Below, piece after piece: positions 38,473 to 49,328 of a DNA stretch of 64,000 bases (the first letter of the stretch is position 1; every line of letters starts with the position of its first letter). The translations under genes were made by a program, and so were the position numbers. The notes below the pieces were generated by a model, which made no database searches, was not told the origin of the DNA, and was given only the letters and a program-made list of their open reading frames with translations. Location of the stretch: NCBI GenBank assembly GCA_032209605.1, contig JASFXZ010000010.1:9569385-9633384 (forward strand). Direction: 5' to 3'. This DNA is from Mactromeris polynyma. Taxonomy: Eukaryota > Mollusca > Bivalvia > Venerida > Mactridae.

Positions 38473-38882
38473 TCGAAGACTGATTCCTGTGTTACTAACT
38501 AGAGCTGGCGCGTAAAATAAGGGATTGTGAAGTTCGCAGTTCAACCTCGAACAAGACGGGACACTCGACCTTCGGATCTGGGGCTTATTCATAAACATTA
38601 TAAGACTGACACTCAGACTTAGACTTTAGTTTGTAAAATTTATATTTACCAACTTTTTATTTTTTTTCATTTATTTTCAAGGAAATTTTGTCTGAGCAAT
38701 CATTGTTACCCACTTTACACTTTGGCCAATTTTTATTAAAATTTATATTGTTGTAACAACAAAGCAGGAAAAAGTAAATTTAACATTTTAACTGTAAGTC
38801 TGAGTTTCAGTCTTCAAACGATTTTGAATAAGGCCCCAGGAGTAAGGCACTCAAGATAACCCTCGACCACTATGCCTATACA
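38473..38882 (-). repeat. SINE copy C split by a MITE
   Basis: The SINE body and B-box side (to 38579, ending CTCGACCTTCGGATCTG) and head (from 38838, AGGAGTAAGGCACTC...CCTCGACCACTATGCC) are continuous in copy A but separated here. Confidence 0.65.
38580..38837. mobile_element. 258-bp MITE inserted in a SINE
   Basis: Ends GGGGCTTATTCATAAA and TTTTGAATAAGGCCCC are inverse. Subterminal AGACTGACACTCAGACTTAG and GTAAGTCTGAGTTTCAGTCTT are also inverse. No coding capacity. Confidence 0.75.
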
Positions 38883-40914
38883 ATAATCCAATTGAGATTT
38901 ATTTCTGAAATTTTCAAAAACTGACAATATGAGTAATAGTACAGATGATAAACAAGAAATATCTTGAAAAAAGATGGTCGGCGCAATTTGAAGGTTACGA
39001 TTTGTTGTGCAACATAAAACAATGCCGAGATGTTATGATTGCTGGTCACTCCAGATCCAAATGGATTTCGGTAAATTCACACCGGTAAGGTAACGTAGGC
39101 CTACCCTTTATCGAAATGTTAACCAATCCCCATCAAGGTTATAAACGTTGTTCGGTTGAAGAGGAATTGCCTTGGCGGTTAATATAAAATTTGATTGGTT
39201 CACATAAGACTAATATGCAAATAGCAAAACCATGTTAGTACGGCTGCGCCAAAAAAGAAGACCTGGTATGTCAAACAAACGCCACAATCAATGGTGAGAC
39301 AGTTTGTGGAATAATTTTCATTGTGTGGGAGAAGAAATATTTTAATTGAGAAATATCTCATTTTGCTCACTTTTGTATATCTGAGGTCAGGAATTTAGTT
39401 TCGAATTTCCAATAAAAAAGATCTCAAGTATTTAACGCTTGGAATTGGAATTAGGAAACGACACGCGTACGTTGTCTCTCTAATTGTTACAAACTGTTTA
39501 TATAGCGAACGGAAATTCATTCCAATATCACCGTGCTCCTGAAAAATGCGGCATTTAGTGTAGATATATATCACCGAATGACTGACTCTGCTAAGAAAAC
39601 CCGTTTACTTGTATTGAAATTATACGTTTTGAAATCAAGTGATATAACCAGTACGAGCATCAGATCATTGAAGTTTCCTACAGTCATGCGATTGTGGCCA
39701 GTAATTCTACTTTTTTTTCTAACATTTGTGATAACCGACGGATAAGTCAGATACAAATTAAACAAAGGTACACCTTTTCTCGAATGTTTGGATAAAGTGT
39801 AGTAATACAGGGCAAACTCTTATTACAACAAGAAACTTCAATGGCCTTATGCTACATCGGTATTTTATATAAGTGTAATTTCATTACAAATATGCAGATT
39901 TTCTGAACGCACTCCATCATTTGTTTTCAAAACTTCTGTATTAAATTCCATAAATACCGTCCTTTTCCGTAGACGGTGGCCACGGTGAATATAGAACTTA
40001 TGGAACCATAATGCATGACACTAAATCATTTTTTCCCATTTTAACTCGTGGGTGTATCACAAGTGTAAAACATTAACTTCAGAATGTATTTCATCAATTA
40101 ATACACATATAGGAAGTGGAAATTCAATTATTGTTACAAATATGAAATTCGTCTAAATTGGGCATTATGAGAATTTAATATTATTAACAATTTGTCCTAT
40201 AAATGAGAACTTTTTATGCAGTAAAATTCACAAAAAGGCTGCAATTAACTCGTAATTTATTTTGCTTTGTAATGAGTGTACATTAAACAAACCATTGTAG
40301 TCTTCACGTCAGGTATATACGTATGTCTGTTCTAAGTACCCTAAATCGGTTGTTAACAAATTGTGAGGTGGTCAGCCAATGAAAACTTGTTATATAATGT
40401 CTAGGTCATACGAAACTTTCGGACAGATTAAGGGCCTCGTGAGGGTCATGACATTGAGAGCCTGTCGGCTATCGCACGGCACTTCATGGAGATATTTTAA
40501 TGCAAATCATATACGGGTATTACGGATGAGATTTACACCCGTTTTGGAGAATATATTCTATCATATTTAAATATTTTGCGGTAGATACATATATTATACA
40601 TACGAGGGGGTAAATCTGCAGATGCTGCAGTTGAAAATAAGTGTTCAAAGAATATTTTATGTATAATGAAATTCAGGCGTCTGTGGATCACAGCCTTAAG
40701 CAAGCCTGGGGAAGTCTATGCTTAATGCAATCTTGCCACAAGTATGAACGGTCACATTATCTTGCATCCAAACCAAACGTTACGACATACGAATCATTTG
40801 TGCTCCGACCTTCAGACATATGTCCACTGTCCAAAGATTCATACCGGATAAGCAAGAAGAAAAATACATAACTGAAGTTTTGAAGTATGTAAGTTAACAC
40901 ATTTAGTTTATTGT
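38883..40914. other. Intergenic, 3' side of the bursicon-like gene
   Basis: No exon or repeat was recognised. Open stretches at 39533-39745 and 40641-40871 show no family similarity. Confidence 0.5.
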
Positions 40915-41373
40915 CTATCCGTAGAACACTCTAGTCTTTAACAAGTCCAGCATTGGATTTCTAAGTAAAATACTTTTCTCGGCAGAAGAGAATCGGTTGG
41001 GTGCCGTGGAGCATGGCCGACACATACATTTTTTAGGTATGGTGATTGAGCCTACGGCAAGCTTGTACAAGTTCTTATGAACATCGTGGGGACATCTGAT
41101 GCCAAATAATTTTCTTTTTCTTCCAACGTACTGACAACATTCACATTTGGTTTCCAGTTTGTGCGGACTGTTTGACGATGTCGTCGTGTACGATGCGCAC
41201 GTGCCACTACAAGCACGCGCGTGGAGACGCACGGGTAAACAGTTGTCAACCTTGATTTTCATTTGCACGTGCCTTACTGAGCAGTTGGATGACGATTCTA
41301 AAGGAACGTTCTGACCCGCTGTTTCCACAAGCATTGCGGAGAGTAACACAATTAACGAATTTTGGATCAACAT
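40915..41373 (-). CDS. Bursicon-like cystine-knot (CTCK) secreted protein
   Basis: Single-exon coding region, 152 residues from the chosen Met. MLIQNSLIVLLSAMLVETAG is a signal peptide. The mature part has eleven cysteines in a CTCK arrangement including CSGTC, CECC and the C-terminal CMCRPC. CMCRPC and the count of eleven are features of the bursicon alpha subunit, a hormone that signals through LGR2-type receptors. The frame opens ten codons earlier (Met at 41403), but that Met has a T at -3, and a splice-acceptor-like TTTACTTTCAG ends at 41385. So the 41371-41373 Met with G at -3 is preferred, and the 5' UTR is probably spliced. The central loop is basic (GRKRKL). Alternatives are a DAN/gremlin-type or divergent glycoprotein-hormone subunit. 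No partner subunit was seen nearby. Confidence 0.8.
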   Translation of the reverse strand: MLIQNSLIVLLSAMLVETAGQNVPLESSSNCSVRHVQMKIKVDNCLPVRLHARACSGTCASYTTTSSNSPHKLETKCECCQYVGRKRKLFGIRCPHDVHKNLYKLAVGSITIPKKCMCRPCSTAPNRFSSAEKSILLRNPMLDLLKTRVFYG

Positions 41374-41385
41374 CTCTACTCGACC

Positions 41386-44300
41386 TGAAAGTAAACCATT
41401 CATTTAAGATGTTTATTTCATGCCTTTTCAGCAGGTTTTCTACCATTAATTATGTTCTAATGACTTCAAAATTACTACGCGGCGTCTTGCGCTGAGTGCC
41501 AATGTTCTCGAACGTGACGTCATGAGCTAATGCCGAGCTTAAATATTTCTTCCAAATAACATTTATTGTTTACGCTTCTTTTGAAGCCGCGTTCATGCTT
41601 TGTTATTATTGCATGATAGAATGTAATTCAAATGAGTTTAAACTTTTTTTGATTTACATTTTGTGAAACTGAAGATTCCTGCATCGCGTGCATTTACGCG
41701 CCCTTTTAGCACGACGAAACAATAGGCAAACCAGTGAAATAAACACTAGTCCATTCTCACTGCTTAACCGGTATATTCCAGTAAATCACGGAATAACATG
41801 AACTTGATTGGAGATATACAGTAATTAACCAATCCTGGGCGTGTTTTGTCGTCGTATCGAAGTACGCATTTCGTCATAACATTTTGTTTTTAAACACATT
41901 TGGTGTACTGAATTACATATTGTTTGTAATATAGGATGCGTGTTTGTTTCGCCTCTGATCTTCTTTAGGTACGTTAATCGCCTAGACGAATATAATTATT
42001 ATCTTAAACGAATATGCAGGTATTTGATACTTGGACTAGAAATCTTAATCTAATTAATAGAAGATAACTGTTGATATTAATGAAACGCAAGTTTTCTTAG
42101 GAGAAGCGGAGGATTTAGTAACAAATAGTAACAGAGTATTAAATACTCAATTTTACTTTTGAGACTTTTACGTGGGAAAATTATGAAAACCCTTTTACAA
42201 AACCTTCACTTTGCTCATTTTGCAAATAAAATCCTATCGAAATAATTTGTTAATATTTCAGTATAACACAAATTGTTCGACAATTAATGAGTTTACTTCC
42301 TATTTTAGTATGGGGATGGACCAATACGTTGGAAAATGTTCATATGCAATACTGAAAACTACGTGAAGGAGTCCAAAGGAGTGATAAAGAACACTGTTAT
42401 GCAGCTAGGGAGGCATTACAGAAGAAAATGTCATTTGGTTTTTCATTGGTTCCACTAGTAGACGCACGTTGTTTCAATGCGAATTATGTTTGCGTTTGTT
42501 CGATAACATGAATGTTTTCTACGACTGTACGACAGCAGATATTGTGTTATTGTCAAATGCATAGTAGGTGGACACGCAAAATGTGTCGAAAGTATTTAAA
42601 TATTTTCACCAATTTCGAACTGACAGATTTTCAAACAGTGATCTTCTAACATCGCATGTTCTTAACAGACAACATTAGTTGAAATTTTGAGCCAAGTTTT
42701 AGTTTTTGAGACACATCAGAGGTGGAATCAGGATCTTCCTCTACAAATACGCCAATCGCTGCTGTAGTTTCAACAGCCGTCCTTCCTTAAACAGAGCACT
42801 GTTCCAAAGACTGGACTTTGTTCCGAATTGATCCATTGACGAACAGCGAATGAAAATGTGCATACATTAGGCGAATTTCTAATTAATTGAATAACAGAGA
42901 ACGCAAATTCCAAAATTCACCGTATCAATATGATCATTTTAATTTCCTGGATATTGTAACGAAGGTAATTGTGTTCATTTTTTGGTTCATTTTTACCCGA
43001 ACAAAAATGAAAAATAATTTAAAAGTTAACAAATTCGACATAAATATGCGTTATTGATCAACAAATACTCTGAGACTTGGTTCCTCAGTATTTGTCGAAA
43101 AAAGAAGTTAATGATATTTTAAAATAAAAAAATGAAATATTTTTGGAATCAGTATTACATTGCAATTGTTCATATTTAACATGACTTAGCGGCAACACTG
43201 GATGGAGCCCGTTCAAATATTTTTCATTCAGATATGCCAGATACATCTTTGATAATTCTGACAAATAATTTAAATTTAACAACAATCAACTACATCTAGA
43301 TCCATCTAAAATAAAGAATAAAAATGTCACATGATGTCAGGAAGTAGCAATATATGGTGGAAGCTATCACCGTCACACGTTATGGAACTCGTTGTGACGC
43401 CGAGAACCATAGTTGCCACAACTGCAGTTTCTAAGAGATTATTCTCGTTTAATGATATTAACTAACGAATGTTTTAGATGATAAATTCATTAAATTAGAG
43501 TCAAGGTTAGCAGTTGAACGGACGTACCAACGGCCGGCAGATGGTCAAGAGAACGATGAAATAAACAAAATAAATAATTTCTTCATTATGTACATCACCA
43601 CGAACGAAAGGCTATCAAGACATTAGCTTTAATGTTCACTTTCATTGTTTGATATATGTATACATATATGAACAATGTCGTAGTCAGAAATTATTACTAT
43701 ATAATGTATTCATTCTTGTTAATAATAACGTACCTGTATATTCTATGAATATTAAAGATGTATCTAGTATTGTTGTAACATAGTCTAAAACATCATTTAT
43801 AAGAACCATTTCCATATATTTTTTGATTTCATGATTATACAAATGTCTTTTTTCGACAAATACAGAGAAATACATTATAACTGTATCCTTTGTGATAATG
43901 CATATTTATTGAAGTTTTAACTATAAAAAGTATAGTTTTCATGATTGTTTAGATAAACAAATGAACGAAAAATGAGCACAATATATTTTTATTTATATTA
44001 TACATAAAATGTAACAAAGATGTTCGCCCCACGATTGTTTAATACATACATGTACTATAATATTAATCAAAATTTTATATTAAATGAACGCTTCAGAATA
44101 ATGTGATAAATATACTCACTCGGTTAAATACTGTTTGCACAAATTGTATCCCTTACTTAACTGTTCCGATGATTCAGTTAAATGTATCTCCGATTCCAGT
44201 TAGGCTTACATCTGATATGACAGACCACCGTTGTAACAACTAGTTATCGCAGTTTTATCAGAAATCAGATAACTTTATTGTTTAAACGATAAAATCTCCA

Positions 44301-45114
44301 CTGGGACATAACTTGTGTATTAACTGTAATGGCTGAACTATAATAAACAGCGAACATTTTATATCAAAGTAATATGATTCATCCGAAGTATCCGAAGATA
44401 AACTGTGAATGCAAGAATTAAATTGAGAAGTTAGAGATGTCTTGATTTGCTTCAGTAACAACACTATAAATTTCTTGGGTAAAGAGTCAATATTTTGTTC
44501 TTCTCTCAGTGATCATTGTGATTTTACCATAGATGTTTTGAATTACAAAGTGATCTGTATTCTAAACACTGGCCTATTGTTTGCTATATACACATATCTG
44601 GAATTATGTAAATTGAGACACAACTGATTAGTCTGTCACATTGAATCATACTCTAGTCAAATATACAATTAAAGACAATTTTGTTCAGTTTTATTAAACA
44701 TTTAGGCGAATAAACAAACGCTTTTGTTCTGTTTGGTATTTATCATTTTCTAAATTGTTTAATGATTTTGACAGAAAGGAGAACAAATTGAAGAAGTTAA
44801 ATCAGTTATCTATGAAACGCCTTGTGCCATAGTAACATACTGTCATTGATGTACGAGTTGCGTTTATCTAATTTTAGTCACTAATGAGTTTCCGTATGAA
44901 ACGGTGACAGCACAAGAAGAGTGCCCACAATCGCGTATAATGGTCAGTTATTTTGTGTTGTCTTCGTGAAGTTATTGTAATTTCAAATAGGAGCTATATT
45001 ATACATAGTATATTGTATAACATCATTGTATCAGTAATGAAGTAAAGTTTAAAATACGGACTGACATTAAAGGGCGCAGTACGCAGTTCCCTAAATATAG
45101 ATGCTTCACAAATA
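41386..45114. other. Intergenic, 5' side of the bursicon-like gene
   Basis: The 5' UTR exon(s) and promoter of the bursicon-like gene should lie in the near part but could not be identified. No other feature was recognised in 3.7 kb. Confidence 0.45.
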
Positions 45115-45299
45115 TATTAATCAAAAAAAGAAACTTCCGCTAAGTTTGCTTGAACATAGCTGGATGAGAACAAATCGGGAGAATCATTGTTATTATATGC
45201 GTTTAAAGAGTGTATCATGATGCAGCGTTTGGTGCAAAAATGATGGCCAAAGGATAACAGAAAATGGGGGAAATTTTGACCAAGTGAGGCAGGAGTTAA

Positions 45300-47062
45300 A
45301 AACAAAAATAACACTTAATAACGGGTATGACCACCCCCTCGCCGGCGCATATAATTCACTAAAGTGTTGATTTCTGCCTGTGGAATATTGTTCCATTCCT
45401 GAATAAGCGCTTGACGAAGTTCGTGAAGTTAGCAGGTGGGTTGGGACGACGCCTCACTCGTCTGTCCAGAATACCCCAGACGTGCTCGATTGGGTTGAGA
45501 TCAGGACTTTTAGCTAGCGGGCCAGTCATCAATGAAATCAATGTTTATTTGTCATAAGAAAATTTACAGTGTCTCTAGCTGTATGAGATGTGACATCATC
45601 ATGCTGAAAAATTTAGATGTTGGCGTTGTTATGGAACAGAGGAATGACGTGATGAGCGAGAATGTCATCGCGTTAACGTTGAGCATTTAAATTAACATGA
45701 CGACTAGTGGTGAACGATAACCATGGGCAATGTCTGCCCAAATCATGACAGAACCCTCATCCCCGAAACGATCTCGTTCAAGAACACAACAGTCAGCATA
45801 GCGTTCATTTTACCTACGGTAGACGCGCACCCTGCCATCACCACGATGTAAACAAAATCTGGATTCATCCGAAAAAAGAACGGTATTCCAGCGTCATCGT
45901 GTACATCGAGTGTATACACGTGCCCAATTAAGACGATTTACACGATGTCGTATCATTAAAACGCATCCGACGTAAGGACGTCGATCGTGTAAACCGTTCT
46001 CCCGCAGACGATTATGAACAGTTTGCCCACTGATTCGGTAATTTTCAAGCCCAGGGGTGCGTTTTATCAAATATTAGCGATGCGATGTCATAAAATCGCA
46101 GATCGCTTTCATTTGCGAGTTCATTTGCGATTACCGCTATTTGCGTTTTATCAACACCATCGCAAGTATTCTTTCCGTCAATTAAAGCCGATCGCAAAAT
46201 TCCTTTTCGCCACTTAGAAAAAATGAGACACCGTCTCCTAAATGACGTCACAGAGCGCACCTGTTTTCGCATTATGTCAAACAGACATGTCGAGAAGCTC
46301 GAATTTTACACTTGTAGAGCTTTCAACCACTCCTCTGACATTACAGAGATGAAAAACGCCGTGTTGACGGCTGCTTCTCACAAGATGGCCTCTCAACTCC
46401 CCGCCAAACTACGTCATCTCCCGCGGTTTTTGCATAGATAAAACCCACATGCACCGTTCTGTGACTAAGACCGGAATCCATGGTCACTACAATTTTGTAA
46501 ACAAATGTTATTTGTGAATGTACTCCCATTGCAAAAATATGCATGCGAGTTATTCGCTTACTGTTTACTTTTAACACTAATCATTTTTATGATAACATGT
46601 ATGTCGGTCATTTTTGCGATGAATACAGTGGTTTGCGAGTGCCAGAACCCAGTCGCTAATATTTGCGATTTTATACAGGCTAACAGGTGCGCTCGCAACT
46701 TTGCGATGTTTAATAAAACGCGATTTGCGATTTTTGTCTGCTATTTTGCGATTATCAGCTGCGATTTGCGTTGCGACCGTTGATAAAACGCCCCCAGGTG
46801 TGTTAGCAGCAGTAGCAGCGGCAGTTCGGAATCGATTGCGCAAATGCGTGTTCATGATATAGCGGTCTTGACCACGCGTTGTAACACGTGGACGTCCACG
46901 ACGTGGCAAGTCGTCGGTGTGTGCTGTCGTTCTAAATCGTGCGCGAAGATTTTGTATCGCTCGACTAGAACTCCCAAAATGTCTTACAACGTCTTCTGTC
47001 GACATGCCAGCTTCAAGCATGCCAATCGCAGGTTGGTGTATATTAGTGGGTATTCTTGGCAT
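45300..47062 (-). pseudogene. Tc1 transposase, interrupted and with stops
   Basis: The start MPRIPTNIHQPAIGMLEAGM opens the DNA-binding domain (GSSSRAIQNLRARFRTT, then RRGRPRVTTRGQDRYI) down to ...ATAANTPG at about 46797. The MITE follows. The frame resumes at about 46046 with ENYRISGQTVHNRL, then VLFSDESRF with the first catalytic Asp. A TGA just before VLFSD and a TAA after RVRVYRR break it. QHDDVTSHTARD gives the second Asp. PDLNPIEHVWGILDRRVRRRP gives the catalytic Glu of a DD34E triad and ends near INTLVNYMRRR. All three catalytic residues survive, so inactivation is recent relative to the other Tc1 relics here. Confidence 0.85.
46047..46795. mobile_element. About 750-bp MITE nested in Tc1, TTGCGAT-rich ends
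   Basis: Ends GGGGTGCGTTTTATCAA (left) and TTGATAAAACGCCCC (right) are inverse. GCGAT/ATCGC motifs (TTGCGATT, TTTGCGAT and inverse) occur many times within about 150 bp of each end. It lies exactly between Tc1 codons ...NTPG and ENYRIS..., and CCTGGG recurs at both borders, but the duplication length (3-6 bp) is ambiguous because of the G run. Short internal frames show no known transposase. Confidence 0.8.
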
Positions 47063-47095
47063 GCTTCAATGTAAAAATGTTGTTGTTTTTACAAA

Positions 47096-47355
47096 TTTTG
47101 AAGCATTTTCGTTCACTTGAAAACAATGTCAGTAAGACAAGTAAAACAAATTGACCAAATACCAAACGGGACATGTTGAACATTTCATGCACGTGCAAAT
47201 CGAGTTTCACGTTGTTGACGATTCAAATTTTGAATCGTTTTCGTTCACTTGACAACAATGTCAGTAAGGCAAGTAAAACAAATTGACCGAATACCACACG
47301 GGACATGTTGAACAATTCATGCACGTGCAAAACGAGTTTCACTTTGTTGACGATT
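47096..47355 (+). repeat. 132-bp direct duplication
   Basis: TTTTGAAGCATTTTCGTTCAC at 47096 and TTTTGAATCGTTTTCGTTCAC at 47228 begin two copies. Both continue through AACAATGTCAGTAAG and GGGACATGTTGAACA to GCACGTGCAAA. Confidence 0.9.
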
Positions 47356-47589
47356 AACAGTGCATAATCGCTAAAATTCATGAATCCTGATAACACAGGT
47401 CAAGGCTAATATTACCTATCTACTTTCTTTACACACTGATTTCCTTAACACAACAAACACTATGTGTACAAATCGGAAGTTTCTTTTTTTGTTCAGTATA
47501 TATACTAGTAGTGAATTGTGTGAAATATTGACCACCTAGCATAAAAAGAGTATATTGTTGAGTTCAAAAAATCAAAGATGATAAAGTAT

Positions 47590-47800
47590 CGTGATAAATT
47601 TTCATACCAGATAAATATCTTAACACGAAAAATTGTCTGATAGTGCACACAACTGCTATGAAAAATTATCTAGTTAACCACATAATTATCTAGTTAATGA
47701 GGTAGTTATCAAGTTTCTTTAACGTGATAACCACATAATTATCTAATTAATTAAGTAGTTAACTGGTGGCAGAAAAAGCCACCATACTTCTCTGATAGAC
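47590..47800. repeat. AATTATCTAGTTAA repeat with GGTGGC...GCCACC hairpin
   Basis: CACATAATTATCTAGTTAA and AATTATCTAATTAATTAAG occur three times between 47655 and 47765, followed by GGTGGCAGAAAAAGCCACC, a short perfect-stem hairpin (47765-47783). Family unknown. Confidence 0.6.
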
Positions 47801-47875
47801 ACATCTTTTTTGTTAAATCGTTTATTTATTATTACCACTTCACTACCTTAAACAGTTTGAAACGAGTTTATTACG

Positions 47876-48024
47876 TCTGATGACTGCTTCCTATGTAAGT
47901 AAAGGTACTCGGGCTTAATTCAGCGATTGTGATATTTGCGATTCAACTTCGCAAATGGTTGGATTTGAACACGACCTTTAGAACAGGAACCTGGCGCTTA
48001 ATCCCTTGACCACTTTACCCCCTT
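47876..48024 (-). repeat. tRNA-derived SINE, copy B
   Basis: Minus-strand head GGGGGTAAAGTGGTCAAGGG, B-box-like GGTCGTGTTCAAATCCAACC, and body to ...AGGAAGCAGTCATC, as in copy A at 24196. Confidence 0.65.
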
Positions 48025-49328
48025 AAAAATATCATTGATGTATTAATAACTATTTAAAGTAAGTAAACTTCCCATTTGTATCGAATACATACATTTTCAA
48101 TTGAAATACACTATGTTTAGATGAATAGTACGCGGATTGCATTCAAAACTTCCTGATTCGAATTAAAAGTTTGTTTACAACATTATCACGTTTACTATAT
48201 TTGTGATCAGCCAAGGATATGACCGAGTGATGTGCACATCGAATTACGCAGTGTTTCCAAGTTTGAATATTGCATTCTGGATAATTTTCATTGAATATTA
48301 AACTTGACATCGGTAAGTGCATTTATTTTCAACTTGTGTTACACCCGTATTCTACTTTGAATAAATATTTTTGTACCATGCTTCAGATTTGCATATATGC
48401 TTGACTTTTAGACAATAAAAATAAGCATACTAGTGAATTGAACTACATTCACATTGTTTGACAAACAAATAATCGTTTTAAGTTGGGCTGTGTTATCGCG
48501 AGATAAGTCTATGTTAAGTCATACAGCAGTAGCTTTATGGACGTCGTGCTAGAGTTTGAATGCTTAAAATGAATCCTGGAACAGAAATTGTAGTTCAGTG
48601 TGTCATAAATAGAGGATTTTTGTATGTTTCGGTATAATATCGAAAGGTATTGCATCGAGTGAGCAGCGGACATAATATATTCACGAGTGGCGTAGCTATT
48701 TCATTATTTTATTTATGATGTGAGAATAAAGTCATTCTACTTTATTTATCCATCTGTCAATGTTGTTAAGACAAATGCCATTGAAAATTCCAACAATAGA
48801 TCACTAGTAAATACGTGTAACACGAATTTTCAGTTTTATAGCTAAGTTATGTTTAAGTTATTGTTCATTGAACACAATATTTCCCGCAATTCTTATTAAA
48901 ATAATGCAATTCACAGATAATTCCCAGTATGTAATTGGAAATTATCAAAATTGATGTTTTGTGTCTTTACGACGGCGACAAACAATATTTAATACTATTA
49001 CTGCTTTGCTATGAATGTAGAGGTCAGTTTAATCCGACGATCTGCCTTGATCTTTCGGACTATACATCATTTCGATTGTACATTCTCCTGTTTCCATAAA
49101 ATGTTACTATCTGGCCCAACAGTCATTTCATCTCCATTATCGGTCGACAAATGCTAAATAATTACAGACTCTTGAATTACGTATCATCCTGACAATCCTG
49201 ATATTACTAAATATTAAAGTTTTGACCTTACGTGTTTACAGATAGTTTTGCTTTTAAAGTAGAAATGTTTGATTTTTAACACCAAGAGACAATAAAAAGT
49301 CTTGTATACCTTTCAGAAACCTCGGTTA
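48025..49328. other. Upstream region of the EGF-like receptor gene
   Basis: AT-rich; should include promoter and any 5' UTR exons of the downstream receptor. No specific element was recognised. Confidence 0.4.

Larger units (their letters stand above)
45115..47500 (-). mobile_element. Tc1-like transposon, interrupted by a MITE
   Basis: Inverted ends: CAAAAAAAGAAACTTCCGC from 45122 and CGGAAGTTTCTTTTTTTG to 47491, with TA-rich borders. Subtracting the nested 46047-46795 insert leaves about 1.6 kb, normal for Tc1. It carries a minus-strand transposase and, between transposase start and right end, a 132-bp direct duplication. Confidence 0.85.

Noticed and set aside
46223..46577. Open frames inside the MITE
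   Set aside because: Short, on both strands, and without similarity to transposases or host proteins.
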